From an uncultured Nocardioidaceae bacterium (GTDB taxonomy: Bacteria > Actinomycetota > Actinomycetes > Propionibacteriales > Nocardioidaceae), in assembly GCA_902805855.1 (NCBI GenBank), contig CADCUJ010000010.1, positions 1-64,000 on the forward strand: a DNA stretch of 64,000 bases, given 5' to 3'. Shown one piece after another: positions 15,886 to 24,661 of the stretch (its first letter is position 1; every line of letters starts with the position of its first letter). A model generated the notes under the pieces. It was not told the DNA's origin and made no database searches. It saw only the letters and a list, made by a program, of their open reading frames with translations. The translations under genes were made by a program, and so were the position numbers.

Positions 15886-17553
15886 TCAACGGACTCGGTG
15901 CCCACTGTCGGGTTCGCTCACACGGTCGACGCCGTTGGCATGCCCGTCGCCGTGGTGTGCCTCCTCGAGCTCCTCGCGGGTCGGCTTCGCAACGTCGTGA
16001 CCGGACAGGAACCGTGACATCGCAGTGCGCAGCCGGTCGCCGCGTGCCCCCGGCCGGGGTGCGCCGTTCCCGTTCGCCGCGGGGCCGATCGCAGGCACCT
16101 CCGGGGACTCGTGCGCGGTCAAGCGCCACTGCTCCTCGATCGACAGCGGCGCGTGCGACTCGACGTAGCCACCGGTCGGGAGTCGCCGGATCACGCCGGT
16201 CTCCGAGCCGTGCAGGACACGGTCGCGGTCGGCTCGCTGCAGGCCGATGCAGATCCGCCGGGTGAGCACGAACGCGACGACCGGGGCGACGAAGATGAGC
16301 ACCCGGAGCACGACGATGAGCGTGTTGATGCTCAGGTCGAAGATGATGGCGAGGATGTCGTTGCCGGCGCCGAGCCAGAGCACCCCGTACGCGGTGACCC
16401 CGGCGACGCCCAGCGCGGTGCGGGTCGGGGCGTTGCGCGGCCGGTCGAGCAGGTGGTGCTCGCGGCGGTCACCGGTGACCCATCGCTCGATGAACGGGTA
16501 GGCACCGAGCAGGCCGAACAGCAGCGGCAGCAGGAGCAGGCCGGGAACCAACACGTTCCAGCTGATCGTGTAGCCGAACAGCTCGCTCTCCCACGACGGC
16601 ATCAGCCGAAGGCCGCCGTCGAGCCAGCCCATGTACCAGTCCGGCTGGGAGCCGGCGGTGACCTGGGAGGGGTTGTAGGGCCCGTAGGCCCAGATGGGGT
16701 TGATGGTCAGCAGCGCACCCATCAGCGCGGTGACGCCGAAGACGATGAAGAAGTAGCCGCCGGCCTTGGCGGCGTAGACCGGCATCATCGGGAAGCCGAC
16801 GACGTTCTTCTCGGTGCGGCCGGGACCGGGCCACTGGGTGTGCTTGTGGTAGACGAGCAGCAGCATGTGCAGCCCGACCAGCGCCAGCAGCAGGCCGGGG
16901 ATCAACAAGACGTGCACCGTGTACAGCCGGGAGATGATGTCGTCGCCGGGGAACTCCCCGCCGAAGACGAAGAAGGCGACGTAGGTGCCGACCACCGGGA
17001 TCGACTGCATCAGCGCCTCGGCGATCCGCAGCCCGGTGCCGGAGAGCAGGTCGTCCGGCAGCGAGTAGCCGGCGAAACCCTCGACGATGCCCAGCATCAG
17101 CAGCCCCAGACCGATCAGCCAGTTCAGCTCGCGGGGCTTGCGGAAGGCGCCGGTGAAGAAGACCCGGAGCATGTGGACCATCATCGCGGCGATGAACAGG
17201 TTGGCGGCCCAGTGGTGCATCTGCCGCATCAGCAGCCCGCCGCGCACGTCGAAGGACAGCTCGAGGGTCGAGGCGTAGGCCTCCGACATGGGGATCCCGC
17301 GCAGCTGGTCGTAGGAGCCCTGGTAGACCACCTCGCCCATGCTCGGCTTGTACCAGAACGTGAGGAAGACGCCGGTGACCAGGACCACGACGAACGACCA
17401 CAGCGCGATCTCGCCGAGCATGAACGACCAGTGGTCGGGGAAGACCTTGCGCAGGTGCTTGCGGGCCACCCGGGCAAGGCCGAGCCGGTCGTCGGCCCAG
17501 CCGGCGACCTGGCCGGTTCTCGTCGCTCGGGCGACCACTGGTCTGCTCATCAT
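15886..17553 (-). CDS. qcrB: Cytochrome bc1 complex cytochrome b subunit, second copy
   Basis: 555-residue paralogue of the product of the upstream gene, with full-length cytochrome b features: heme-ligand His residues in RQMHHW and LVGLHMLLLVYHKH, the Qo-site motif as PDWY, and the actinobacterial C-terminal tail. The C-terminus is shorter and differs from copy 1. The start ATG (17553) lies inside a 32-bp perfect inverted repeat, and AGAGG lies in its centre; ATG 17550 is an alternative. Identical nucleotide tracts with copy 1 imply gene conversion. It is 48 bp downstream of copy 1 and probably expressed with it under extra control. Confidence 0.93.
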   Translation of the reverse strand: MMSRPVVARATRTGQVAGWADDRLGLARVARKHLRKVFPDHWSFMLGEIALWSFVVVLVTGVFLTFWYKPSMGEVVYQGSYDQLRGIPMSEAYASTLELSFDVRGGLLMRQMHHWAANLFIAAMMVHMLRVFFTGAFRKPRELNWLIGLGLLMLGIVEGFAGYSLPDDLLSGTGLRIAEALMQSIPVVGTYVAFFVFGGEFPGDDIISRLYTVHVLLIPGLLLALVGLHMLLLVYHKHTQWPGPGRTEKNVVGFPMMPVYAAKAGGYFFIVFGVTALMGALLTINPIWAYGPYNPSQVTAGSQPDWYMGWLDGGLRLMPSWESELFGYTISWNVLVPGLLLLPLLFGLLGAYPFIERWVTGDRREHHLLDRPRNAPTRTALGVAGVTAYGVLWLGAGNDILAIIFDLSINTLIVVLRVLIFVAPVVAFVLTRRICIGLQRADRDRVLHGSETGVIRRLPTGGYVESHAPLSIEEQWRLTAHESPEVPAIGPAANGNGAPRPGARGDRLRTAMSRFLSGHDVAKPTREELEEAHHGDGHANGVDRVSEPDSGHRVR

Positions 17554-17578
17554 GTAGAACAATACCTCTACATGATGA
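17547..17578 (-). promoter_or_regulatory. 32-bp perfect inverted repeat over qcrB copy 2 start
   Basis: Arms TCATCATGTAGA and TCTACATGATGA are perfect 12-base complements with an 8-base AT-rich centre (GGTATTGT on the coding strand). The ribosome-binding AGAGG spans the edge of the centre and both candidate ATG codons lie in the 3' arm. As RNA it would be a hairpin hiding the start codon; as DNA it looks like a dimeric-repressor operator. It fills most of the 48-bp gap between the two qcrB copies. Confidence 0.8.
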
Positions 17579-17601
17579 ATAGCAAACCTACTCAGCCAAG
17601 G

Positions 17602-19332
17602 TCAGTGCTTGCGGAGCTCGTCTCCCGCGACGTCGTGGCGGCCGTCGTACTGGTGGCCGTCGGCAGGGTGGGCCTCGCCGGCGTGCAGGGCCAGCTCGCG
17701 ATCCGTGTCGCCGTGACCGGCCACGAGCTCCTCGCGCGTCGGCTTCTGCACGTTGTCGGCGAACCAGAACTCCGAGAGGCGGGCGCGGACCTTGTTCTTC
17801 AGCGAGCCGCGAGCAGCCACGCCGTTCCCGTCGGCGCCGGCCGGAAGCTGGTAGACCTCGTCCCGGTCCCGTGCGGTGAGGATGTAGGCCCCGGTCCGGT
17901 CGATCGGCAGGTGGCGCTCGGAGTAGGAGCCCTCCGGGGAGCGCATGATGACACCGGTCTCGTAGCCGTGCAGCAGCCGCTCCTCGTCCTGGCGCTGAAG
18001 CGAGATGCACCAGCGCCGAGTGAAGACGAAAGCGATCGGTGGACCGACGAAGATCGCGACCCGCATGAACCAGGTGATGTAGTTGAGGTTCAGGTTGAAC
18101 GTCACCGCGAGTAGGTCGTTCCCACCAGCCGCCCACAGCAGGCCGAACAGCGTCATCATCGCGACCAGGAAGGCAGTGCGGGTCGGTGCGTTGCGCGGCC
18201 GGTCGAGCAGGTGGTGCTCACGCTTGTCACCGGTGATCCAGGCCTCGATGAAGGGATAGAGCATCACCATGGTGAAGATGATCCCGGGAGCCACGACACC
18301 CGGCAGGAAGACGTTCCAGCTGATCGTGTAGCCGAACAGCTCCGACTCCCACCCCGGCATGATCCGGAGCAGCCCTTCAGCCACGCCCATGTACCAGTCC
18401 GGCTGGGAGCCGGCGGTGACCTGGGAGGGGTTGTAGGGCCCGTAGAGCCAGATGGGGTTGATGGTCAGCAGCCCGCCCATCAGCGCGGTGACGCCGAAGA
18501 CGATGAAGAAGTAGCCGCCGGCCTTAGCGGCGTAGACCGGCATCATCGGGAAGCCGACGACGTTCTTCTCGGTGCGGCCGGGACCGGGCCACTGGGTGTG
18601 CTTGTGGTAGACGAGCAGCAGCATGTGCAGCCCGACCAGCGCCAGCAGTAGGCCGGGGATCAACAAGACGTGCACCGTGAACAGTCGGGAGACAATGTCG
18701 TCGCCGGGGAACTCTCCGCCGAAGACGAAGAACGACACGTAGGTGCCGACCACCGGGATCGACTTCATCAGCCCGTCCGCGATGCGCAGCCCGGTGCCGG
18801 AGAGCAGGTCGTCCGGCAGCGAGTAGCCGGTGAAGCCGTTGAGGATCCCCAGCATCAGCAGCAGACCGCCCACCATCCAGTTCAGCTCGCGGGGCTTGCG
18901 GAAGGCGCCGGTGAAGAAAACCCGCATCATGTGCACGAACATGGCGGCGATGAACAGCATCGCCGACCAGTGGTGGATCTGCCGCATCAGCAGCCCGCCG
19001 CGCACGTCGAAGGAGATCTCGAGGGTCGAGGCGTAGGCCTCCGACATGGGGATCCCGCGCAGTTGGTCGTAGGAGCCGTGGTAGACGACCTCCGCCATGC
19101 TGGGCTTGAACCAGAAGGTCAAGAAGACGCCGGTGAGCAGCAGGATGACGAAGCTCCACAAGGCGATCTCGCCGAGCATGAACGACCAGTGGTCGGGGAA
19201 CACCTTCCGGACGTTCTTCTTGGCCAGTGCAGCCAGGCCGTGCCGGTCGTCGGCCCAGGTCGCGACTTCGCCGACCTTCGACGGCTTTTGCGCCTTCGCG
19301 GGTTCACGCCTGCCGAGCCTGGTGGCACCCAT
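17602..19332 (-). CDS. qcrB: Cytochrome bc1 complex cytochrome b subunit
   Basis: 576-residue quinol:cytochrome c reductase subunit carrying hemes bL and bH. His pairs sit in RQIHHWSAMLF and LVGLHMLLLVYHKH, PDWY replaces the classical PEWY at the Qo site, and a long soluble C-terminal tail is present as in other actinobacteria. It acts in the bcc-aa3 supercomplex with QcrA, QcrC and cytochrome oxidase. The ATG overlaps the qcrA stop (TGATG), consistent with the operon order ctaE-qcrC-qcrA-qcrB. The first 45 residues are basic and cytoplasmic. Confidence 0.97.
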   Translation of the reverse strand: MGATRLGRREPAKAQKPSKVGEVATWADDRHGLAALAKKNVRKVFPDHWSFMLGEIALWSFVILLLTGVFLTFWFKPSMAEVVYHGSYDQLRGIPMSEAYASTLEISFDVRGGLLMRQIHHWSAMLFIAAMFVHMMRVFFTGAFRKPRELNWMVGGLLLMLGILNGFTGYSLPDDLLSGTGLRIADGLMKSIPVVGTYVSFFVFGGEFPGDDIVSRLFTVHVLLIPGLLLALVGLHMLLLVYHKHTQWPGPGRTEKNVVGFPMMPVYAAKAGGYFFIVFGVTALMGGLLTINPIWLYGPYNPSQVTAGSQPDWYMGVAEGLLRIMPGWESELFGYTISWNVFLPGVVAPGIIFTMVMLYPFIEAWITGDKREHHLLDRPRNAPTRTAFLVAMMTLFGLLWAAGGNDLLAVTFNLNLNYITWFMRVAIFVGPPIAFVFTRRWCISLQRQDEERLLHGYETGVIMRSPEGSYSERHLPIDRTGAYILTARDRDEVYQLPAGADGNGVAARGSLKNKVRARLSEFWFADNVQKPTREELVAGHGDTDRELALHAGEAHPADGHQYDGRHDVAGDELRKH

Positions 19333-20417
19333 CAGCTTTCACCTCGTTCCCAGTAGCTCGGGCCGACCGGCTCCTGGAAGCCGCTCATCGCAACCAAGTA
19401 TCCCTCGTCGTCCACCCCCAGGGGTAGCTGCGGCAGCGGCCGGTCGGCCGGGCCGAAGAGCACCCGGGCGTTGTCGGCGAGGTCGAAGGTGGACTGGTGG
19501 CACGGGCAGAGCACGTGGTGGGTCTGCTGCTCGTAGAGCGAGATCGGGCAGCCCACGTGAGTGCAGATCTTCGAGTAGCACAAAATCCCCTGCACTCCCC
19601 AGTCCTCCCGGGCGGGGAGCGGGCTGATCTCGCTCGGCTCGATCCGCACCAAGATCACCGCTGCCTTCGCCTTCGCGGCCTGCAGTTCGTGGCCCTCGTA
19701 GACAGGTTCGCCCTCCTCGTCGGTGGCGAAGAAGACTGCGGGCTCGGCGTTGACGAGCTGCCCGATCTCTACCTGCTCGGGGCGGATCGGGGTGCCCGAG
19801 ACGTCGTTGACGATCCGCATGCCCTTCCTCCACACCGTCTCCTCGAGCGAGGAGCCAGGCAGCTCTCCGAGGTCGCGCAGCGCCACCACGGCAGGCAGAC
19901 CGAGCGCCGCCACGGCACCGAGCATCGAGTTGCGGATCAGTGGACGACGACCGATGCCGGAGTCGTCGACGCCCTGCTTGAGCGCGGCGACCGTATCGGC
20001 GCGGTCTTCCTCGGAGGAGGCGACCGCGTGGCGCATCTCGACGATCTCGTGGTCGCTCATCAGCTTGCGCGCCCACTGGATCGCGCCGACGCCGAGCAGT
20101 AGCAACGCCAGTCCAAGGGCAAGTCCCAGAGCGAGGTTCTGTGCCCCGATGCCGCCGAACATGTCCGGTTCCGAACCGATGTCGAGGGCGAAGTACGCCA
20201 CGCAGAACAAGACCGCGCAGACCGCGGACAGGCCGAACATCGCGGCCACCTGTCGCTCGGCCCGCTTCTCCGCGGCTTCGTCGACGTCGGTCGGTCGGGG
20301 CTGGTGGGCCGGCAGGCCGGGGTTGTCGATCGGGTCGCCGGGCTGTGAGGCGTGCGGGTCTAGGGCAGCGTCCTCGTTCCCGGGGACGGCCATCTCGTTG
20401 TCGCGCCGGTCGGTCAC
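19332..20417 (-). CDS. qcrA: Rieske iron-sulfur subunit of the bc1 complex
   Basis: 361-residue subunit with the actinobacterial layout: a charged N-terminus, three hydrophobic segments (about residues 60-80, 95-115 and 170-190), then the Rieske domain. The 2Fe-2S ligands are in CTHVGC and CPCHQSTF, with the adjacent conserved cysteines in the same boxes. It takes electrons from quinol at the Qo site and passes them to QcrC. GTG at 20417 overlaps the qcrC stop (GTGA); an ATG 24 bases downstream is possible. Confidence 0.95.
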   Translation of the reverse strand: MTDRRDNEMAVPGNEDAALDPHASQPGDPIDNPGLPAHQPRPTDVDEAAEKRAERQVAAMFGLSAVCAVLFCVAYFALDIGSEPDMFGGIGAQNLALGLALGLALLLLGVGAIQWARKLMSDHEIVEMRHAVASSEEDRADTVAALKQGVDDSGIGRRPLIRNSMLGAVAALGLPAVVALRDLGELPGSSLEETVWRKGMRIVNDVSGTPIRPEQVEIGQLVNAEPAVFFATDEEGEPVYEGHELQAAKAKAAVILVRIEPSEISPLPAREDWGVQGILCYSKICTHVGCPISLYEQQTHHVLCPCHQSTFDLADNARVLFGPADRPLPQLPLGVDDEGYLVAMSGFQEPVGPSYWERGES

Positions 20418-21325
20418 GCCTTCGTCCTCTTCTTCGAGCGCACGGAGTTGGCGGCGATCCAGACGGCGAAGCCGACCAGAGCACCGATGCCGAGCAGCCA
20501 GGCAAACATACCTTCGGCGACCGGGCCGTACGAGCCGAGCGCGAACCCGCCGTACGACGGGTTCTCCTCCAGGCTCTGGATGTAGGCGATCACGTCCTCC
20601 TTGTCCTCGGGGGTGATCACCTCGTCGGAGAAGACCGGCATCTGCTGCGGTCCGGTGAGCATCGCCTCGTAGATGTACTTCGGGTCGGTTCCCTGCAGCG
20701 GCGGCGCGTACTTGCCCTCCGGCAGCGCGCCGCCGGCTCCCGCGAAGTTGTGGCACGCGGTGCAGTTGGTCAAGAAGAACTGGCCCCCGCGCACGACGCC
20801 CTCCTCGTCGACGCCCTCGAGGTCGTACTTCTCCGCCTCAGGGATGGCCGGCCCGGGACCGAGTGAGGCCACGTAGGCGGCCAGGGCGCGAGTCTCCTCG
20901 TCGTCGTACTGCGCCGGCTTGTCCGGGGCCTGCACGCCGGGCTCGGCCAGCGGCATCCGACCGGTGCCCACCTGGAAGTCGACGGCTGCTGCTCCCACGC
21001 CGACCAAGGACGGCCCGTACTGGGTGCCGTCGGAGGTGACGATCCCCTCGGCGTTCGTGCCGTGGCAGGAGGCGCAGCCCACCAGGAAGAGCTGTCGACC
21101 GCGGTCGACGAGCGCCTCGTCGGCGGCCAGGTCGTCTTGTGCGCTGGCGGGTGAGAGTACGGCGTAGGCGCCGCCGGTCAGCAGCAGCGCAGTCAGCAGC
21201 ACGACGAAGCCGGCGATCGGGCGGCGGCGGCTGGAGGAGAGCCTCGCGAGGACCCCGGCCGGACGTGGCCCTCGTCGGGCTCGGTCTCGCGCACTGCTAG
21301 CTCGCACGGCGGTCCTCTCCGTCAC
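20414..21325 (-). CDS. qcrC: Diheme cytochrome c subunit of the bc1 complex
   Basis: Membrane-anchored diheme cytochrome c (about 303 residues). After a basic N-terminus and one helix (AGFVVLLTALLLTGGAYAVL) come two heme-binding motifs, CASCH and CTACH, each in a cytochrome c domain, and a C-terminal anchor helix near LLGIGALVGFAVWIA. It carries electrons directly from Rieske to oxidase in place of a soluble cytochrome c. GTG at 21325 is preferred because GGTGG precedes it; a GTG at 21349 is an alternative. Confidence 0.95.
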   Translation of the reverse strand: MTERTAVRASSARDRARRGPRPAGVLARLSSSRRRPIAGFVVLLTALLLTGGAYAVLSPASAQDDLAADEALVDRGRQLFLVGCASCHGTNAEGIVTSDGTQYGPSLVGVGAAAVDFQVGTGRMPLAEPGVQAPDKPAQYDDEETRALAAYVASLGPGPAIPEAEKYDLEGVDEEGVVRGGQFFLTNCTACHNFAGAGGALPEGKYAPPLQGTDPKYIYEAMLTGPQQMPVFSDEVITPEDKEDVIAYIQSLEENPSYGGFALGSYGPVAEGMFAWLLGIGALVGFAVWIAANSVRSKKRTKA

Positions 21326-21372
21326 TGTGTTGCCACCGCTGTGGGCCACTGGTTGTCATCATCGAAGGCACG

Positions 21373-22011
21373 TCACTGGATCACGTAGATGGTGAAGAAC
21401 AGCCCGATCCACACGACGTCGACGAAGTGCCAGTAGTAGGAGACGACGATCGCGCTGACGGCCTGTTCGTGGGTGAACTTGCGGGCGACGAGGGTCCGGC
21501 CGATCACGAACAAGAACGCGATCAGCCCACCCAGCACGTGGATGCCGTGGAAACCGGTGGTCAGGTAGAACACCGATCCGTAGGGCGAGGACGGGATGGT
21601 CAGGTTCTCGGCGATCAGCTCGGCGTACTCGAGTGCCTGACCGGCGACGAAGATCGCTCCCATCAGGTAGGTGAGTGCGAACCACTCGCGCAGTCCCCAC
21701 CCGCCGACGCCGAGCACGGAACCGCTGCGGCCGACCTGACCGCGCTCGGCGGCGAAGACGCCGAGCTGACAGGTCACCGATGAGAGCACCAGGATCGTGG
21801 TGTTCACCGCGGAGAACGGGACGTTCAGCTTCTCGGTCTCCTGGATCCACAGCTCGGGACTGACCGCCCGGATCGTGAAGTACGCGGCGAACAGGGCCGC
21901 GAAGAACATCAGCTCGCTGGAGAGCCAGACGATGGTGCCGACGCTGACCATGCTGGGACGGTCATGATGCCCGTGCAGCCGGGATGCAGGGATCGCTGAA
22001 GCTGTCGCCAC
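21373..22011 (-). CDS. ctaE: Cytochrome c oxidase subunit III
   Basis: 212-residue aa3 oxidase subunit III with about five helices and conserved segments [26 protein letters not shown] (His/Glu-type family motif) and [16 protein letters not shown]. It is the first gene of the leftward ctaE-qcrCAB operon, 47 bp before qcrC. The GTG at 22011 gives the usual N-terminus ([14 protein letters not shown]); there is no strong Shine-Dalgarno, so a longer start is not excluded. Genes for subunits I, II and IV are outside the window. Confidence 0.95.
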   Translation of the reverse strand: MATASAIPASRLHGHHDRPSMVSVGTIVWLSSELMFFAALFAAYFTIRAVSPELWIQETEKLNVPFSAVNTTILVLSSVTCQLGVFAAERGQVGRSGSVLGVGGWGLREWFALTYLMGAIFVAGQALEYAELIAENLTIPSSPYGSVFYLTTGFHGIHVLGGLIAFLFVIGRTLVARKFTHEQAVSAIVVSYYWHFVDVVWIGLFFTIYVIQ

Positions 22012-22172
22012 GGCGTCATTATGTCGAGGATTCGCGTGTGTCGGCACCCCGCCCCCCGGAACTGCGGTGACTTCTTTGTCACATCTTCTCGCCACCGGCG
22101 CGAGCACGCGGGGCACCGAGACGGCGGGTGGACGGCCGGGACCACTCCCGAGTCGACTCCGGCCCACGTGCC

Positions 22173-22185
22173 TAGGCTTGCCGGG
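22173..22185 (+). promoter_or_regulatory. Putative -10 element of a leaderless ctaG-like gene
   Basis: TAGGCT at 22173-22178 is a good actinobacterial -10 hexamer, and six bases separate it from the GTG start at 22185. That spacing would make the start codon the first base of the transcript. No Shine-Dalgarno sequence is present. A perfect 10-bp palindrome GAGTCGACTC (22150-22159) lies where a -35 box or operator would be. Confidence 0.45.
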
Positions 22186-23147
22186 TGCACGTCCTGGCCG
22201 CCGGTTCCGACGCCGTCTCGAACCTGCCGCCGTTCTCGCTCACCACCGTGCTCACCGAGTGGAGCATCGCCCCGGTCCCGCTGGTGGTGACGGTCTGGGC
22301 GGCCGGGCTGTACCTGGCAGGCGTCTGGCGGCTTCGCTCCCGCGGCGACCGGTGGCCGGTCGGGCGCACGGTCAGCTTCGTCGGGCTCGGCATGGGCAGC
22401 TTCTACCTCGTCACGTCCTCGGGCCTGGCGGCCTACGACACCGTCCTGCTCAGCGTGCACATGGTGCAGCACATGGTGCTCAGCATGCTCACGCCGTTGT
22501 TCCTGGCGCTGGGCGCCCCGGTGACACTGGCCCTGCGAACCCTGCCGCGTCGCCCCCGAGACGTGCTGCTGAGGCTGCTGCACTCACGCGCGGCGAGCGT
22601 GCTGTCGTACCCCCCACTGACGTTCGCGCTGTTCGTGGTCAGCCCGTGGGCGCTGTACTTCTCCGGGTGGTACGAGGCCTCCCTGCGCTCGGTGTTCTTG
22701 CACGAGACGCTGCATCTGCACCTGGTCCTGGTCGGGTCCCTGTTCTTCTGGCCACTGCTGGGAACCGACCCGGTCCCCGGACGGGTGGGCTACCCGTTCC
22801 GGCTGATCCTGGTCTTCTTGACGCTGCCGTTCCACGCCTTCCTCGGCGTGACGATCATGGCCAGCGAGACGCTGATCGCCGGTGGCTGGTACCGCTCGCT
22901 GGGCCTGCCCTGGCTGCCGGAGCCCGCCGTCGACCAGAACCTGGCCGGCTCGATCCTCTGGGGCGCGGGAGACCTGGTGGGGTCGGTTTTCTTCGCCGTG
23001 CTGTTCGTGCAGTGGGTGCGGCAGTCCACCCGCGAGGCAGCGCGGGAGGACCGTCGCCTGGACCGGCTGGAGTCGAAGGCGCCGCAGGAACAGCTCCATG
23101 GTGAGGTCGCGCTCCCGCCCACGAAGCGGTCGGCAGGCGGGCGGTAG
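22185..23147 (+). CDS. CtaG-like cytochrome c oxidase assembly membrane protein
   Basis: 320-residue polytopic protein of the caa3_CtaG family, thought to help assemble the copper/heme centre of cytochrome oxidase. Conserved His-rich helices are visible: [37 protein letters not shown] and [14 protein letters not shown]. The C-terminus is charged and cytoplasmic. It is divergent from ctaE across a 173-bp gap, which fits a shared role in oxidase biogenesis. The GTG start has no ribosome-binding site but sits six bases after TAGGCT. Confidence 0.9.
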   Translation: MHVLAAGSDAVSNLPPFSLTTVLTEWSIAPVPLVVTVWAAGLYLAGVWRLRSRGDRWPVGRTVSFVGLGMGSFYLVTSSGLAAYDTVLLSVHMVQHMVLSMLTPLFLALGAPVTLALRTLPRRPRDVLLRLLHSRAASVLSYPPLTFALFVVSPWALYFSGWYEASLRSVFLHETLHLHLVLVGSLFFWPLLGTDPVPGRVGYPFRLILVFLTLPFHAFLGVTIMASETLIAGGWYRSLGLPWLPEPAVDQNLAGSILWGAGDLVGSVFFAVLFVQWVRQSTREAAREDRRLDRLESKAPQEQLHGEVALPPTKRSAGGR

Positions 23148-23157
23148 CATCACGCTA

Positions 23158-23580
23158 GTGAGCCCAGCCGGTAACCGAGACGACCCCGCCGAGCCGCTAC
23201 GGGTGCTGGTCTACAGCGACGACGTGAACGTCCGCAGCCAGGTCATGATGGCGCTCGGCAAACGGCCGCACCCGGACCTGCCGGCGCTCGAGTACGTCGA
23301 GGCGGCCACCGAGCCGATCGTGATCGAGCAGATGGACACCGGCCTCGTCGACCTGGCGATCCTGGACGGCGAGTCCGTCCCGGTCGGCGGCCTGGGCATC
23401 GCCAAGCAGGTCAAGGACGAGATCTTCGACTGCCCTCCCATCTTGGTGCTGACCGGTCGGCCGCAGGATGCCTGGCTGGCGACCTGGTCGCGTGCGGAGG
23501 CCGCCGTACCTCATCCGCTCGATCCGCTCCAGCTCGCCGAGGCCGTCACCCGGCTGCTGCGCGCACGCGCGGCCGTCTGA
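23158..23580 (+). CDS. Response-regulator receiver-like protein
   Basis: 140-residue stand-alone protein with a CheY-like pattern: PLRVLVYSDDVNVRSQVMMAL, then VDLAILDGESVPVGGLGIAKQ around the position of the phospho-acceptor Asp, and PILVLTGRPQDAW at the Thr/Ser switch. No output domain. Conserved near trpD and ctaE in actinobacteria; partner kinase not visible. TAGCAT at 23145-23150 lies seven bases before the GTG, so this too may be leaderless. Whether it is phosphorylated is unknown. Confidence 0.8.
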   Translation: MSPAGNRDDPAEPLRVLVYSDDVNVRSQVMMALGKRPHPDLPALEYVEAATEPIVIEQMDTGLVDLAILDGESVPVGGLGIAKQVKDEIFDCPPILVLTGRPQDAWLATWSRAEAAVPHPLDPLQLAEAVTRLLRARAAV

Positions 23581-23625
23581 GCCATCCGCTCACCCACCTT
23601 CGTCGAGAACGCCCCCGGAGACCCG

Positions 23626-24657
23626 ATGACCCATTCCTGGCCGGAGGTGCTCTCGGCGCTGGTCGCCGGCCATGACCTGGCCGCTGACCAGAGCGCGTGG
23701 GCGATGCGCGAGATCCTCTCCGGCGAGGCCAGTCCGGCCCAGATCGCGGGTTTCGCGGTTGCGCTGCGTGCCAAAGGGGAGACCGTCGAGGAGCTCCACG
23801 GGTTGGTCGAGGCGATGTACGCCTACGCCACGCCGTTGACCGTGCGGGGCCGCGTCCTGGACGTGGTGGGGACCGGTGGCGACCGGTCCATGTCGGTCAA
23901 CATCTCGACGATGGCGGCGATCGTCGCGGCCGGCGCAGGAGTCCCGGTGGTCAAGCACGGCAACCGCTCGGCGTCGTCGAAGTCCGGAAGTGCGGACGTT
24001 CTCGAGGCGCTCGGGATCCGGCTGGACCTCGGGGCCGCCGCCGTGGCCGAGGTGGGGGAGCGCGCGGGGATCACCTTCTGCTTCGCCGCCGCTTTCCACC
24101 CTGCGCTGCGCCATGCGGCAGTCCCTCGCCGCGAGCTCGGGGTCGGCACCACGTTCAACTTCCTGGGGCCGTTGGCGCACCCGGCGAAGCCGGAGGCCCA
24201 GGCCATCGGCTGTGCCGACGTGGAGATGGCTCCGGCGATGGCCGGGGTCTTCGCGCGCCGCGGCGTGGACGCGTGGGTGTTCCGCGGTGAGGACGGGCTC
24301 GACGAGCTCACCACCACGACCACGTCGAGACTGTGGGCGGTCGCCGGCGGTTCGGTCACCGAGCACGTGGTCGACCCCGCCGCCTTGGACATCCCTCCCG
24401 GGACGGTCGAGGGCCTGCGTGGGCAGGACGCGGCCTACAACGCGGACGTGGTACGCCGCCTGGTGGCAGGCGAGCCGGGTCAGGTGCGCGACGCCGTGGT
24501 GCTCAACGCCGGAGCCGCGCTGGCGGTCCACGCGAACGAGCCGGGCAGCATCGAGGACCGGCTGACGGTGGGACTGGAGCGAGCCCGCGAGGCCCTCGAC
24601 TCCGGCAGCGCACAGGCGACCTTGGAGGGGTGGGTCGAGGCCAGCGCCTCGGCTTGA
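23626..24657 (+). CDS. trpD: Anthranilate phosphoribosyltransferase
   Basis: 343-residue enzyme that joins anthranilate to PRPP, the second step of the tryptophan branch. Motifs are complete: DVVGTGGDRSMSVNIST (PRPP loop), KHGNRSASSKSGSADVLEALG, FFLGPLAHPA-type segment (FNFLGPLAHPAKPEAQA), and EDGLDELTTT (metal/PRPP site). Start ATG 23626 follows CCGGAGACCCG. Rest of the trp pathway is elsewhere, as in mycobacteria, where trpD also lies next to ctaE. Confidence 0.97.
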   Translation: MTHSWPEVLSALVAGHDLAADQSAWAMREILSGEASPAQIAGFAVALRAKGETVEELHGLVEAMYAYATPLTVRGRVLDVVGTGGDRSMSVNISTMAAIVAAGAGVPVVKHGNRSASSKSGSADVLEALGIRLDLGAAAVAEVGERAGITFCFAAAFHPALRHAAVPRRELGVGTTFNFLGPLAHPAKPEAQAIGCADVEMAPAMAGVFARRGVDAWVFRGEDGLDELTTTTTSRLWAVAGGSVTEHVVDPAALDIPPGTVEGLRGQDAAYNADVVRRLVAGEPGQVRDAVVLNAGAALAVHANEPGSIEDRLTVGLERAREALDSGSAQATLEGWVEASASA

Positions 24658-24661
24658 CGCG

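Noticed and set aside
16111-18114. Long open frame on the plus strand across both qcrB genes
   Set aside because: It is the antisense of two clear cytochrome b genes, with a His/Gln/Val-rich composition typical of reverse frames in GC-rich DNA.
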